From assembly GCA_903921365.1 (NCBI GenBank), contig CAIXPS010000603.1, positions 1 to 64,000 on the forward strand: a DNA stretch of 64,000 bases. Reading direction: 5' to 3'. The notes beneath the pieces were generated by a model that worked only from the letters and a program-made list of their open reading frames with translations, was not told the origin of the DNA and ran no database searches. Below, piece after piece: positions 7,737 to 18,130 of this stretch; positions within the stretch are counted from its first letter, which is position 1; each line of letters starts with the position of its first letter. The stretch is from an uncultured bacterium (lineage in GTDB: Bacteria > Chloroflexota > Anaerolineae > J036 > Brachytrichaceae). The position numbers and the translations under genes are program-made.

Positions 7737-8762
7737 ATGCATTGGGAAAGACTTTCCGAAGACGTTTATATATTTACTAGCGACCGTTATGCGCAGGTAA
7801 CTGCAAGCTTGGTCGTCTCCGGCACGATTGGAGTTGTGATCGACACACTCCCGTTTCCGCAGGAGACAAGCCAGATTGCATTGTTTGCGCGCCGCCGTTG
7901 CCCGGATGGCGTGCGTTATGTTATTTATACGCAGCACCAGGCCGATCATACCTATGGGGCATTCCTGTTCCCCAGGGCAGAAATTATCTCGCACAGGCTC
8001 TGTCGCGACATTCTCATTGAGAGAGGCTTTAAGGCGCTCGAACTGGCCAAAAAACTCAATCGTGAACTGGAGTTAGTCCGGCTGCGCATTCCAAATCTGA
8101 CGTTCGAAAGTGGAACGTTCACACTGCGATTGCCCGGCAAGACGCTCGATATCTTTCCGACGCCCGGCCACACCCCGGATGCTGTATCTGTCATCCTTCA
8201 AGAGGAGAAGATCCTCTTTGCTGGCGACACGATTATGGCGATTCCAACGATTGGCGACGGCGATCTGGATCAGTTGCGCGCCTCGACCGAGGCGATTGCC
8301 GCTATACCGCTGGAAAGCATCGTCCAGGGCCATGGCGAGATCATCCTGCGCGGCGAGATTAAGGACAATATCAAGCGTAGCCTTACGTATCTGGATCACC
8401 TGAACACCAGGATACGCAAACTGGTCGATACCAACGGCACGCTTGAAGAGGCTCGCAAGATCACGCTGGAGTCGTGCGGGTTGCAGCGGGTGCTGCTGAA
8501 CGGCATGGTGACCCCCTTGCACACGGCGAATGTGACGGCGTTGTACAACCGCTTCATGGCGGAGCGCGGTTCCTCCAGGTTGCCACCTCTGATTCTCAAG
8601 GCGCCGGAATCCCCTGTCGAAGCAGAGGTTGTTGAGAAGGAAGCGCCCAAGCGGAGACGCGCCGCGGCCAAGAAAACGGCTGCGCGTAAGAAGCCCGCGG
8701 CTGCAAAGAAAAACGGGCAGACGAAAACCGCCGAAAAAGCGAGGGTGACGAAAAGGCGTTAG
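7737..8762 (+). CDS. MBL-fold hydrolase-like protein with altered metal motif and basic tail
   Basis: A metallo-beta-lactamase-fold protein of 341 residues. The glyoxalase-II/cyclase-like core is clear: PTPGHTPD with His145, FAGD with Asp164 and QGHGE with His199. The primary metal motif is not the canonical THxHxDH: residues 65-71 read TQHQADH, so both first zinc His positions are Gln while the Asp and last His remain. The last 45 residues are a Lys/Ala/Arg-rich, histone H1-like tail that may bind nucleic acid. It abuts the PTS-like permease gene with a 2-nt gap, so the two are probably co-expressed. The substrate is unknown. Confidence 0.82.
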   Translation: MHWERLSEDVYIFTSDRYAQVTASLVVSGTIGVVIDTLPFPQETSQIALFARRRCPDGVRYVIYTQHQADHTYGAFLFPRAEIISHRLCRDILIERGFKALELAKKLNRELELVRLRIPNLTFESGTFTLRLPGKTLDIFPTPGHTPDAVSVILQEEKILFAGDTIMAIPTIGDGDLDQLRASTEAIAAIPLESIVQGHGEIILRGEIKDNIKRSLTYLDHLNTRIRKLVDTNGTLEEARKITLESCGLQRVLLNGMVTPLHTANVTALYNRFMAERGSSRLPPLILKAPESPVEAEVVEKEAPKRRRAAAKKTAARKKPAAAKKNGQTKTAEKARVTKRR

Positions 8763-8764
8763 GC

Positions 8765-10399
8765 ATGAGCGTATTCCAGGCCGCCTTTATCGCGCTGTTC
8801 TACACGTTTGCGCGCTCCGCGTTTAACGCCGGACTAGGCGGCTACATCCTTTCCCAACCCCTGGTGGCGGGCACGATTGCCGGTCTGTTACTCGGCGACC
8901 CCATAGCAGGCGCAGCGCTTGGCGGCTTCATCAATCTGGGCACGCTGGCATTGAGCAACCTGCGACTGCGCGTTGGCCCGGATATCGCACTGATCGGCTA
9001 TGTTGGCGTGAGCGTGTTGTTGCTGGCAGGCGTGAAAGCCGACAGCCCGAATGTGGCGACGATCTTCGCTGCGCTGGCCGCGCTTGGGATTGTCATCAAC
9101 TTCATGCGCGGCGTGGTCAATAGCGTCCTGGCGCACTGGGCTGACTACTTTGCCGAGCGGGGCAACGCCAACACTGTCGCGTTTGTCAACATCGTCCCGA
9201 CACAGGCGTGGCTGTTTTTGATCACTTTCTTTCCGGCGTTTCTTATTCTGCGCATCGATGTCAAGACGCTGCTCGATATCACGGCCGCCATTCCTCACTG
9301 GGTGCAGAGTGCGTTGAACCTGAGCCAGTACCTGCTGGCTGCCATGGGCATCGCTCTCAGCCTGCGGCTGATCATGCATGGCAGCAGCATCGCTTACTTC
9401 ATTCTGGGCTGGCTGGGCGCACAACTCTTCGGCCTGGCGCCAGTGACGCTGCTCGGCGCGAGTGTGGCGATGATCCATGCTTTCCTGGCGCGTAAACGCA
9501 TGGAGTCAGTTCACGAGACGTTGATTACCGATCTTTTGCCATCCGATCAGTCCAGCGGCATGAACCCGGACGCGCCTCGCCTGACGAGCAATGATCTGCG
9601 CCTGTCGCTGTTGTTATGGGTGTTTTTCCATGACGCCGGGCTGAACTACGAGCGCGCCCAGAACATGGGATTCGCGACTGCTATGGCGCCGATCGCAAAG
9701 CGACTATATGCTGACGTGACTGAACGCGCGGCCTGTCTGCGCCGGCACCTGACAATGTTTGCGACCGAGTTTTCAGTCGGCGCGTTGCTGGTCGGGGCGA
9801 CCGCCGCGATGGAGGAGCGCCGCGCCGCCGGCGATGTCATCAGCGACGCGGAGTTTGTGGGCGCCAAGACCGGGTTGATGGCCGGACTGGGCGTGACGGG
9901 AGATGCGCTGGTTGTTGGCGCAATTACCGCGCTCGGTATCGCCGTCGGCGTTGGGCTGGCGCTCCAGCAGACGTTGCTCGGCCCATTTCTATTCATCGTG
10001 TTCGAGGCTGCGACGGTGCTCGGTATCGCCTGGGCCAGCTTTACCATCGGTTACCGCACCTTCCTGAATCTGGAGGCATGGGCGCGCGCGAATGACTGGC
10101 TGCGCGCCATGCTTTTCGGCGCAGTGCGGCTGGGCGCGTTTGCGCTGGGCGCGCTGGTCATCAGCTTCGTCCCGGTGCATCTGCCTGCGGGCGCTGTGAT
10201 CCAGATCGACTTGGCGCGCATTCCGCTGCAGGCGGCCTTGCTCGATAGCGTCATGCCGCGCATGGTCCCGCTCGCTATCACGATCGGGTTGTGGTGGCTG
10301 CTGCGGTATCGCAATACCAACCCGATGGTGTTGCTTGGCGCGATCATCCTGGTGTCCGTGGTTGCCTGCGGCCTGCTGCGCCTGATCGGCTGGCTGTAG
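8765..10399 (+). CDS. Fused PTS mannose-type IIC-IID permease
   Basis: An integral membrane protein of 544 residues that joins two normally separate subunits of the mannose/fructose/sorbose phosphotransferase family. Residues 1 to about 250 resemble IIC (PLVAGTIAGLLLGDPIAGA, GGFINLGTLAL). From about residue 273 the sequence is IID-like: LTSNDLRLSLLLW, NYERAQNMGFATAMAPI, RRHLTMF, GATAAMEE and LMAGLGVTGDALVVG. The usual IID motif GIGDS is GVTGD here. No IIA, IIB, HPr or EI gene lies in the window. It is flanked by the MBL-like gene (2-nt gap) and the DUF6062 gene (1-nt gap), suggesting a three-gene operon. Confidence 0.85.
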   Translation: MSVFQAAFIALFYTFARSAFNAGLGGYILSQPLVAGTIAGLLLGDPIAGAALGGFINLGTLALSNLRLRVGPDIALIGYVGVSVLLLAGVKADSPNVATIFAALAALGIVINFMRGVVNSVLAHWADYFAERGNANTVAFVNIVPTQAWLFLITFFPAFLILRIDVKTLLDITAAIPHWVQSALNLSQYLLAAMGIALSLRLIMHGSSIAYFILGWLGAQLFGLAPVTLLGASVAMIHAFLARKRMESVHETLITDLLPSDQSSGMNPDAPRLTSNDLRLSLLLWVFFHDAGLNYERAQNMGFATAMAPIAKRLYADVTERAACLRRHLTMFATEFSVGALLVGATAAMEERRAAGDVISDAEFVGAKTGLMAGLGVTGDALVVGAITALGIAVGVGLALQQTLLGPFLFIVFEAATVLGIAWASFTIGYRTFLNLEAWARANDWLRAMLFGAVRLGAFALGALVISFVPVHLPAGAVIQIDLARIPLQAALLDSVMPRMVPLAITIGLWWLLRYRNTNPMVLLGAIILVSVVACGLLRLIGWL

Positions 10400-10400
10400 G

Positions 10401-11147
10401 GTGTTTGATATTTTCCAGCGCCGTATGGATATCGCGATTCAGAAGTACAGCCGCACTTATTTCGACTTGATCGAAGCGTTCAAGCAGCCAGATTGCGCCG
10501 TATGCCGGTTGACAGACGCCGCCGTGTGCCAATACATCGACATTTTTATCTACGAGAACATCACGAATGTGGCGCGGCGCCAGGAGATTCGCGAGGCGCG
10601 ACTGTTCTGTTCGCTGCACACCACCAAATTCCTGAGCGGGTATGGGCGGTTGCTCAGCCTGGCGACGCTGGAGCAGGATGTGCTGAATGACGTGCTGCGC
10701 TCGACCAACCGCGTCATCAAGCACCCGCTGTCCCGGCCTGGCAAGATCGGCGCGCTGTTTCAAAACGCGGCGCGGGCCATCCGAGACGCGATCCGGCCTG
10801 CCCGCAACTGCACGTTGTGCGACTACGAGCGCAGCCAGGAGCGCGTCATGCTCGGCACGCTGATTCAGTTTATCGAGGAGCCGGACATACGCGAGGCATT
10901 TGAGGCTTCGAACGCGTTGTGTCTCCCGCATTACTACATGGGGCTGGGCATGCCAGGCCGGCATGAGCGCATCATCAAGGTGCAGCAGGCTGTACTGGCA
11001 AAGACCAAGGCCGACATCGATGAGTACGTGCACAAGCGCAACCCGTTGTATCACGATCAGGAGATGAACGAGGACGAGATTGAGTCTCCGACCCGCGCCG
11101 CCAAGCTGATATCGGGGCGCATCATCCACATGGACGGCCGCTGGTAA
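10401..11147 (+). CDS. DUF6062-like cysteine-rich protein
   Basis: A 248-residue soluble protein with two CxxC pairs (DCAVCRLT near residue 33; NCTLCDYE near residue 135), each followed by a CxLH-type segment (LFCSLHTTKF, ALCLPHYYMG). This repeated CxxC...CxxH pattern suggests two similar metal-binding halves. I match it to DUF6062, a Chloroflexota-rich family of unknown function. The frame opens with GTG at 10401, one nucleotide after the permease stop; an ATG at 10425 is an alternative start. It is likely translationally coupled to the permease. Confidence 0.75.
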   Translation: MFDIFQRRMDIAIQKYSRTYFDLIEAFKQPDCAVCRLTDAAVCQYIDIFIYENITNVARRQEIREARLFCSLHTTKFLSGYGRLLSLATLEQDVLNDVLRSTNRVIKHPLSRPGKIGALFQNAARAIRDAIRPARNCTLCDYERSQERVMLGTLIQFIEEPDIREAFEASNALCLPHYYMGLGMPGRHERIIKVQQAVLAKTKADIDEYVHKRNPLYHDQEMNEDEIESPTRAAKLISGRIIHMDGRW

Positions 11148-11180
11148 TCCTCTCTCACCTGCTTCTCATCGATTATCCCC

Positions 11181-11207
11181 TTGAGGGTTAAGCAACGCTG
11201 CTACAAT
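11181..11207 (+). promoter_or_regulatory. Candidate promoter before the FtsH-like gene
   Basis: The 203-nt gap before the protease gene holds TTGAGG (11181-11186) and an extended -10 TGCTACAAT ending at 11207. The 15-nt spacing is short but tolerable with an extended -10. Nothing else is recognised in this gap. Confidence 0.3.
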
Positions 11208-11356
11208 TTCGCAATGGTGGACGGCTTAAAAGCACTGAAACCATTGAGGCGATCATTGTCGTTATAGCATGGATACGGCATGCGCCTCTTTTTGCATTTA
11301 TTTGGCATGATAGCTGGGTGTACAGGCGTCGATCTTTGAAGGAGTGATTGTTGATT

Positions 11357-13495
<2,139 letters not shown>

Positions 13496-13549
13496 GCGCT
13501 GCGCGCGCGTCCTCATGACGGTGCGATGGTAACATTAGCCTGATGCCTT

Positions 13550-14452
13550 ATGGTTGTGTTTAATACAAATTGGCGCCCGGCGGTTACCGTTGGCATCGCC
13601 ACCATGCTTGCCTTGCTGATCGGCATCGGGATCGCCTTCGGTTTGGCGATGAAGCTTCCGGTCTCGTTGATCACCCATGTGTTGATTACACTCTCACTCG
13701 TGATGCTGGGGATCATCGTGTGGCTGGCTTATAACACGGTCGCGTTGTCCAGGATCAGTTATCTACTCGACCGCAATGCGTTTGTGATCCACTGGGGCGC
13801 CATTCGTGAAATTGTCCCGATGGGCGATGTGCAACGCGTCATTGCTGCGTCGGACGTGATAACCGATCTGAAGTTCAGCGGTCTGCCCTTGCCCAACTGG
13901 TGGATAGGAGATGGTTTTCACCCGGCGCTTGGTCAGGTGCGCTTTTGTTCCAATGCGCCGCTCAGAAAACAGCTTATCATCGTCACGCCGGGGATGAACT
14001 ACGCTATCTCCCCTGCTGATGTGGAGGGGTTTGTCGAAGCCTTCCGTGTGCGCTTCGAGATGGGGCCGACTCAGGTTGTGCCGCCGGCGCGATTGATGCC
14101 CGCCATCATGCACTGGGCGTTCTGGGGCGATCATCTGGCGCATCTGCTGGTGTTGTTCGCCATCGGGCTGAACGCACTCCTGTTCGCCGTTGGCTTCGCC
14201 CGCTATCCAGCGCTGCCTGCGCAACTGGTGTTGCACTTCGATGCCGCTGGTTCTCCCGATCGTTTCGGCCCGCCCAGCCAGGTGTTTGGCCCTGCTATCA
14301 TCGCGTTCCAACTCTTCGTGATTAACTTCCTGATCGCACTGGGTGTGTATTCGCGCGGGGAGAAGCTGGCGGCCTATCTCGCATGGGGCGGCAGCGCCAT
14401 GGTTCAGTTGTTCTTCCTCATCGCTATGATTACTGTGGCGTTCAATGTCTGA
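13550..14452 (+). CDS. Membrane protein with PH-like and DUF1648 segments
   Basis: A 300-residue membrane protein. Two N-terminal helices (about residues 8-31 and 38-60) are followed by a bacterial PH-like region (YLLDRNAFVIHWGAIREIVPMGDVQRVI). The C-terminal half has helices and a DUF1648 motif (LPAQLVLHFDAAGSPDRFGPPS), seen in membrane proteins of SdpI type. The function is unknown. It lies alone between the FtsH-like gene and the NmrA-like gene. Confidence 0.72.
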   Translation: MVVFNTNWRPAVTVGIATMLALLIGIGIAFGLAMKLPVSLITHVLITLSLVMLGIIVWLAYNTVALSRISYLLDRNAFVIHWGAIREIVPMGDVQRVIAASDVITDLKFSGLPLPNWWIGDGFHPALGQVRFCSNAPLRKQLIIVTPGMNYAISPADVEGFVEAFRVRFEMGPTQVVPPARLMPAIMHWAFWGDHLAHLLVLFAIGLNALLFAVGFARYPALPAQLVLHFDAAGSPDRFGPPSQVFGPAIIAFQLFVINFLIALGVYSRGEKLAAYLAWGGSAMVQLFFLIAMITVAFNV

Positions 14453-14581
14453 ACACGCGGACGCCCCTATCCTGACATAGTGAGACAATGACACGGTCAA
14501 TCCACACACCGTTTGCCGTTAGGTGGCATATTTCGCGCCATTCTGCCAACGGGCTTAGAATTAACTTATAGCGTAAGAAAT

Positions 14582-15496
14582 ATGATCCTTATTACTGGAC
14601 CTACCGGATGTATTGGCAAGGCAGTCGTTGAACGATTGACCTCGTCCGGTCATTCGGTAAAGTTGCTATGGCACTGGGGTCACGAGCATCTCGCCCCGCG
14701 GCGCGTGTCCATTGTCGGCGGCGACGTGCACAACGTGCAATCGCTGGTGGACGCGATGGAGGATGTGGATACAGTGCTCCATCTGGCCTCATTGCGGCGC
14801 GATGTGGGCGCCGAACGAGTCGAGGAAGTCAATGGCGGTGGCACACGCAACATTATCGATGCCGCTAGGCGCGCCAAAGTATCCCGTCTGATCACAGTCG
14901 GCTGCCTCGGCGCAGAGGCGCGCTCGGCCTATCCCTATTTGCGCAGCATGGGCAAAGCCGAGGAAATGGTGCGCTCCAGCGGGCTCAACTTCACGGTGCT
15001 TAAATCGGCGGTTGTGTATGGCGAGGGCGATTGGTTGACCGCGTGGCTCGCCGGCATTGCGACTGGCATGCCCTTGATCATGCCGCTGCCGCATCGGGGC
15101 GAGACCCGCCTGCAACCGATCTGGGTCGGCGACCTTGCTGCATGCATCGAACGCTGCCTGAATACCCGCTCTACCTTCCGACAGGTCGTGCCGATTGGCG
15201 GCCCGCAGTCCCTCACGCTAGCCGAGATCGCGCAGATCACGCTTGGCGCCGCTAAGTCCAACCGCCGCTTTGTGCGCATCCCCACCAGCATGACCCATCA
15301 GTTAGCGCGATTTCTGGCGCATTGTCGCGGAGCATTGACCGAGTTGGAAATCGACGCGCTATCGTATAACCGCACAACCGAAATCGGGAGTGTGCACCGC
15401 ATGTTTGGCTTTGCGCCCGCCAAGATGCGCACCAAACTCTCGCACCTCAGGATGGATCGCGAGCAGGCGCCGCTGCCAGTGCGGTTTTCACGTTGA
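14582..15496 (+). CDS. NAD(P)-binding NmrA/atypical SDR protein
   Basis: A Rossmann-fold protein of 304 residues. The dinucleotide loop is ITGPTGCIGKAVV at residues 4-16, followed by DVDTVLHLASLRRDVGAERVEEVN, typical of atypical extended SDR proteins related to NmrA and the complex I subunit NDUFA9. The catalytic YxxxK is not obvious, so it may act as a sensor or chaperone rather than a dehydrogenase. The start at 14582 puts the GxxGxxG loop at its usual distance from the N-terminus; the frame extends open to 14513. Confidence 0.82.
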   Translation: MILITGPTGCIGKAVVERLTSSGHSVKLLWHWGHEHLAPRRVSIVGGDVHNVQSLVDAMEDVDTVLHLASLRRDVGAERVEEVNGGGTRNIIDAARRAKVSRLITVGCLGAEARSAYPYLRSMGKAEEMVRSSGLNFTVLKSAVVYGEGDWLTAWLAGIATGMPLIMPLPHRGETRLQPIWVGDLAACIERCLNTRSTFRQVVPIGGPQSLTLAEIAQITLGAAKSNRRFVRIPTSMTHQLARFLAHCRGALTELEIDALSYNRTTEIGSVHRMFGFAPAKMRTKLSHLRMDREQAPLPVRFSR

Positions 15497-15509
15497 AAGA
15501 TAAGGAACT

Positions 15510-16307
15510 CTAGCGCCTGCGATTCCAGACGTCGTTCCCGTAGCGCGTAGCGCGCAAGTCGTTGGCGCAATTAACCTCGTCGTCGGACATGCTGCCCACA
15601 GTAAACGCGATGTCGAGGATATCTGTGAACGCCGCGCGCCACGCTTCCGCGGTTTCCTCGTAGCTTACGGCTCGCCCAACAATCTCCGACAATGTCCCGG
15701 CATGCATACGAACGCGTTCCGGTTCCGGGGCGCCCACCAGATACTTGCACACACGCCCGATGTCGCCATACAACGGCAGGCTGCCATGCTGCAACACGCC
15801 GTCCACGCGGCGCCATTGCGCGCTGCCGACGAGTTTCTTCTCGCCGCCAACAACTTCGTAGTCGCTGGGGGCTTCGAAGCACACCGGCCCCTTGGCCTTA
15901 TCTTCCTTCGCAACGGTATTGGCGCTGGCATCGCTGACCCCCAGCCGTTTGAGCGTCTCGATGATCGCGTTGGCGATGCGGCGGTATGAAGTCATCACGT
16001 CGCCTTCGGCAAGCGGGTGATTGATGGGCAGCGAAATGCTGTAGGTGAACTCATCCGTGTGCAGGATAGCCAGCCCGCCGGTGGCGCGTCGCACCACGTC
16101 CACACCGTCGGCGCGGCACGCGGTTTCATCGACCGTGCGGATGCGCTGCGACTGACCAAGGCTGATCGACGCCGGCATCCAGCCGTAAAACCGAAGGGTG
16201 GGCGGCTGCCCACCCGAACTGACCGCGCGCGAAATGGCCTCATCGCGCGCCATGTTGGTCGCGCCGTCGTGATAGCCATCGTAAATGAGACGAAATTCAA
16301 AGGACAT
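15510..16307 (-). CDS. lipM: Octanoyl-[GcvH]:protein N-octanoyltransferase (LipM type)
   Basis: A lipoate/biotin-ligase-fold protein of 265 residues. The conserved RRATGGLAILH loop and KKLVGSAQWRR...GVLQHGSLPL define the lipoate-protein ligase superfamily. A Cys in the GPVCFEAPSDYEVV segment sits at the position of the catalytic Cys of LipM, which suggests an octanoyl transferase rather than an ATP-dependent LplA. It would load octanoate onto GcvH or E2 domains for lipoyl synthesis. No lipA is in the window. It is convergent with the NmrA-like gene. Confidence 0.82.
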   Translation of the reverse strand: MSFEFRLIYDGYHDGATNMARDEAISRAVSSGGQPPTLRFYGWMPASISLGQSQRIRTVDETACRADGVDVVRRATGGLAILHTDEFTYSISLPINHPLAEGDVMTSYRRIANAIIETLKRLGVSDASANTVAKEDKAKGPVCFEAPSDYEVVGGEKKLVGSAQWRRVDGVLQHGSLPLYGDIGRVCKYLVGAPEPERVRMHAGTLSEIVGRAVSYEETAEAWRAAFTDILDIAFTVGSMSDDEVNCANDLRATRYGNDVWNRRR

Positions 16308-16425
16308 GCAAGCGAGTATAAACCCGCGTCAGGCAGGGCTCAGCTTACCTTCATAATCGCCATTTACAATGCGCGAACTTGAACCTCGATTTGCGATGGT
16401 TGTATGGTTGTAATGGAGCTGTGTG

Positions 16426-18033
16426 ATGAATAGAATGCGCTATGGCCTGTTGTTTGCAACGATCGTACTGCCGTTAGCGGTGGGCGCCTGTGCCCCTGCG
16501 CCCAGCAACGTGCGTATTGAGCTTCCGCAGCAATACCGTATGCCGCAAGCCAGCCTTGTCACGACTTTCGAACGCCGCTCAGGACGCATCGCGTTGATCG
16601 ATGACAGTGGCAACCTTGTAGTCATGGATCAAACTGGCGGCGGCGTAGTGAAGATTACCAGGGATGCGACAGAGAAAGCAACTTCGGCGCCGACAAGCGG
16701 TCAGACAACCAGCGCGACGCGTAGCAAGGTCGCCACCGGCTATCACTGGCCGGTGTGGTCGCCGGATGCATCACAGATCGCGTTCGTCGAGCTGGTGGCC
16801 GAGCGCGTAAGCGCCACGCGCATCATCGAAACGGGCGTCGATGCCGTGACAGTGCAGCGTGGGCCGAACAGCACGACGATCCAGCAGAGCGAGGATGGAA
16901 CGGCGTCGCAGCGATCGCCCAACACGACAAGCGTGCTGCATCAGCCCAGCCGCGTGATCATCGAGAGTGATCCCACGGGCAACATCCTTTCCAACGCCAT
17001 CTACATTGCACACATCGACGGCAAGAGCCCGTTGCAGGAAGTGTACGCGTCGGAACAGTATGCAGTGGGGTATCTGGACTGGTCGCCGGACAACTCACAA
17101 ATCGCGTTCCTTGCGCAGACGGGCGACACCGAAGTGTCCCTGCACCTGGCGCGCGCCGGCAATGACCCGGGCAAACCGCGCAAGGTGGCAACCGGCGTGA
17201 ATGCGACGTGGAACTGGCATCCTGACGGCAAGACGCTAGTAGCGAAGGTTGAGGGGTCGATGACTGACAATACCGCCGACCTGTCGCTGCTGGACGCGCA
17301 GTCCGACGCTACCGTTTCCACGATTATCAAGAAAACGGATATTCCTATTGGTTCGCCCGCCTTTTCATCTGATGGCAATGCGATGCTGGTGACCACCAGG
17401 AAAGACGGGCAGGAATACCTGGCGCTGGCGGATCGACAGGGCAATATTTTGCGCAACCTGGTCGCGATCAATGGACAGGTGAGCTTCAGTTGGTCACCAG
17501 CGGCTGCCAAGGTGGCCTATATTGTGAAACAGGATTCCGGCTCTGCGCCGGTTGCTGGAGCACCCGCATCCTCCGGCGGCGCGCTGCACTTGCTGGATGT
17601 GAACAGCGGCGAAGACAGGGTCTTGTCGCAGATGCCCGTGCTGGCATTCTTCTGGTCGCCCGACGGCGAACGTTTGGCGACCTTCAGTCCGGTTCGGTTA
17701 TCGGACATGTCAAAGGATTTCGCCGGAGTGGATTTGACATCGAATCAACCGAGCGGCGTCATGACGTTGCAGACAATCGACGTGAACACGCGAACATTTC
17801 GCCAGTTGTTCTACCTGGAGCCGACCACTGAATTTCGCCGCCTGCTGAATCAGTTTGACCGCTTCAATCGCTCGCTGAACATTTGGTCGCCGGACAGCCG
17901 CAGCCTCGTGTTTTCCATTTATAACAGCGACTTGACGAATAACCCCAACTTGATCGTGGAGACCGAAGCCACCGGCAGTATTCAGCCCCGCTTTATCGCG
18001 CAAGGCACTGTGGCTGTGTGGTCGCCGAGGTGA
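16426..18033 (+). CDS. PD40/TolB-like beta-propeller lipoprotein
   Basis: A secreted, lipid-anchored protein of 535 residues. The signal peptide ends in a lipobox (LPLAVGAC), with Cys at about residue 22. Several WD40-like beta-propeller (PD40) repeats follow, marked by WSPDASQIAF, WSPDNSQIAF, WHPDGKTLVA, FSSDGNAMLV, WSPDGERLAT and WSPDSRSLVF. Two Ser/Thr/Gln-rich insertions interrupt the first blades. It probably binds a ligand or partner at the outer face of the membrane. Its TGA stop lies in a purine-rich repeat shared with the convergent neighbour. Confidence 0.85.
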   Translation: MNRMRYGLLFATIVLPLAVGACAPAPSNVRIELPQQYRMPQASLVTTFERRSGRIALIDDSGNLVVMDQTGGGVVKITRDATEKATSAPTSGQTTSATRSKVATGYHWPVWSPDASQIAFVELVAERVSATRIIETGVDAVTVQRGPNSTTIQQSEDGTASQRSPNTTSVLHQPSRVIIESDPTGNILSNAIYIAHIDGKSPLQEVYASEQYAVGYLDWSPDNSQIAFLAQTGDTEVSLHLARAGNDPGKPRKVATGVNATWNWHPDGKTLVAKVEGSMTDNTADLSLLDAQSDATVSTIIKKTDIPIGSPAFSSDGNAMLVTTRKDGQEYLALADRQGNILRNLVAINGQVSFSWSPAAAKVAYIVKQDSGSAPVAGAPASSGGALHLLDVNSGEDRVLSQMPVLAFFWSPDGERLATFSPVRLSDMSKDFAGVDLTSNQPSGVMTLQTIDVNTRTFRQLFYLEPTTEFRRLLNQFDRFNRSLNIWSPDSRSLVFSIYNSDLTNNPNLIVETEATGSIQPRFIAQGTVAVWSPR

Positions 18034-18130
18034 GGAGGAGAAGAGGTGAGGAGGTGAAGGGGGGAAGAGGTGATAGCGTTCTCCTCCTTTCCCCGGCTCC
18101 TCCTCTCCTTTTCACCTCTGCTCCTTTTCA
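18024..18130. repeat. Purine/pyrimidine inverted low-complexity element
   Basis: A G/A-rich stretch built on GAGGTGA and GGAG units (about 18026-18072) is followed by a C/T-rich stretch that is roughly its complement (about 18079-18127). It could form a long imperfect hairpin. The TGA stops of both convergent neighbours (18031-18033 on plus, 18128-18130 on minus) fall inside or at the edge of it. It resembles the heptamer elements elsewhere in the window but uses a different unit. Confidence 0.6.
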
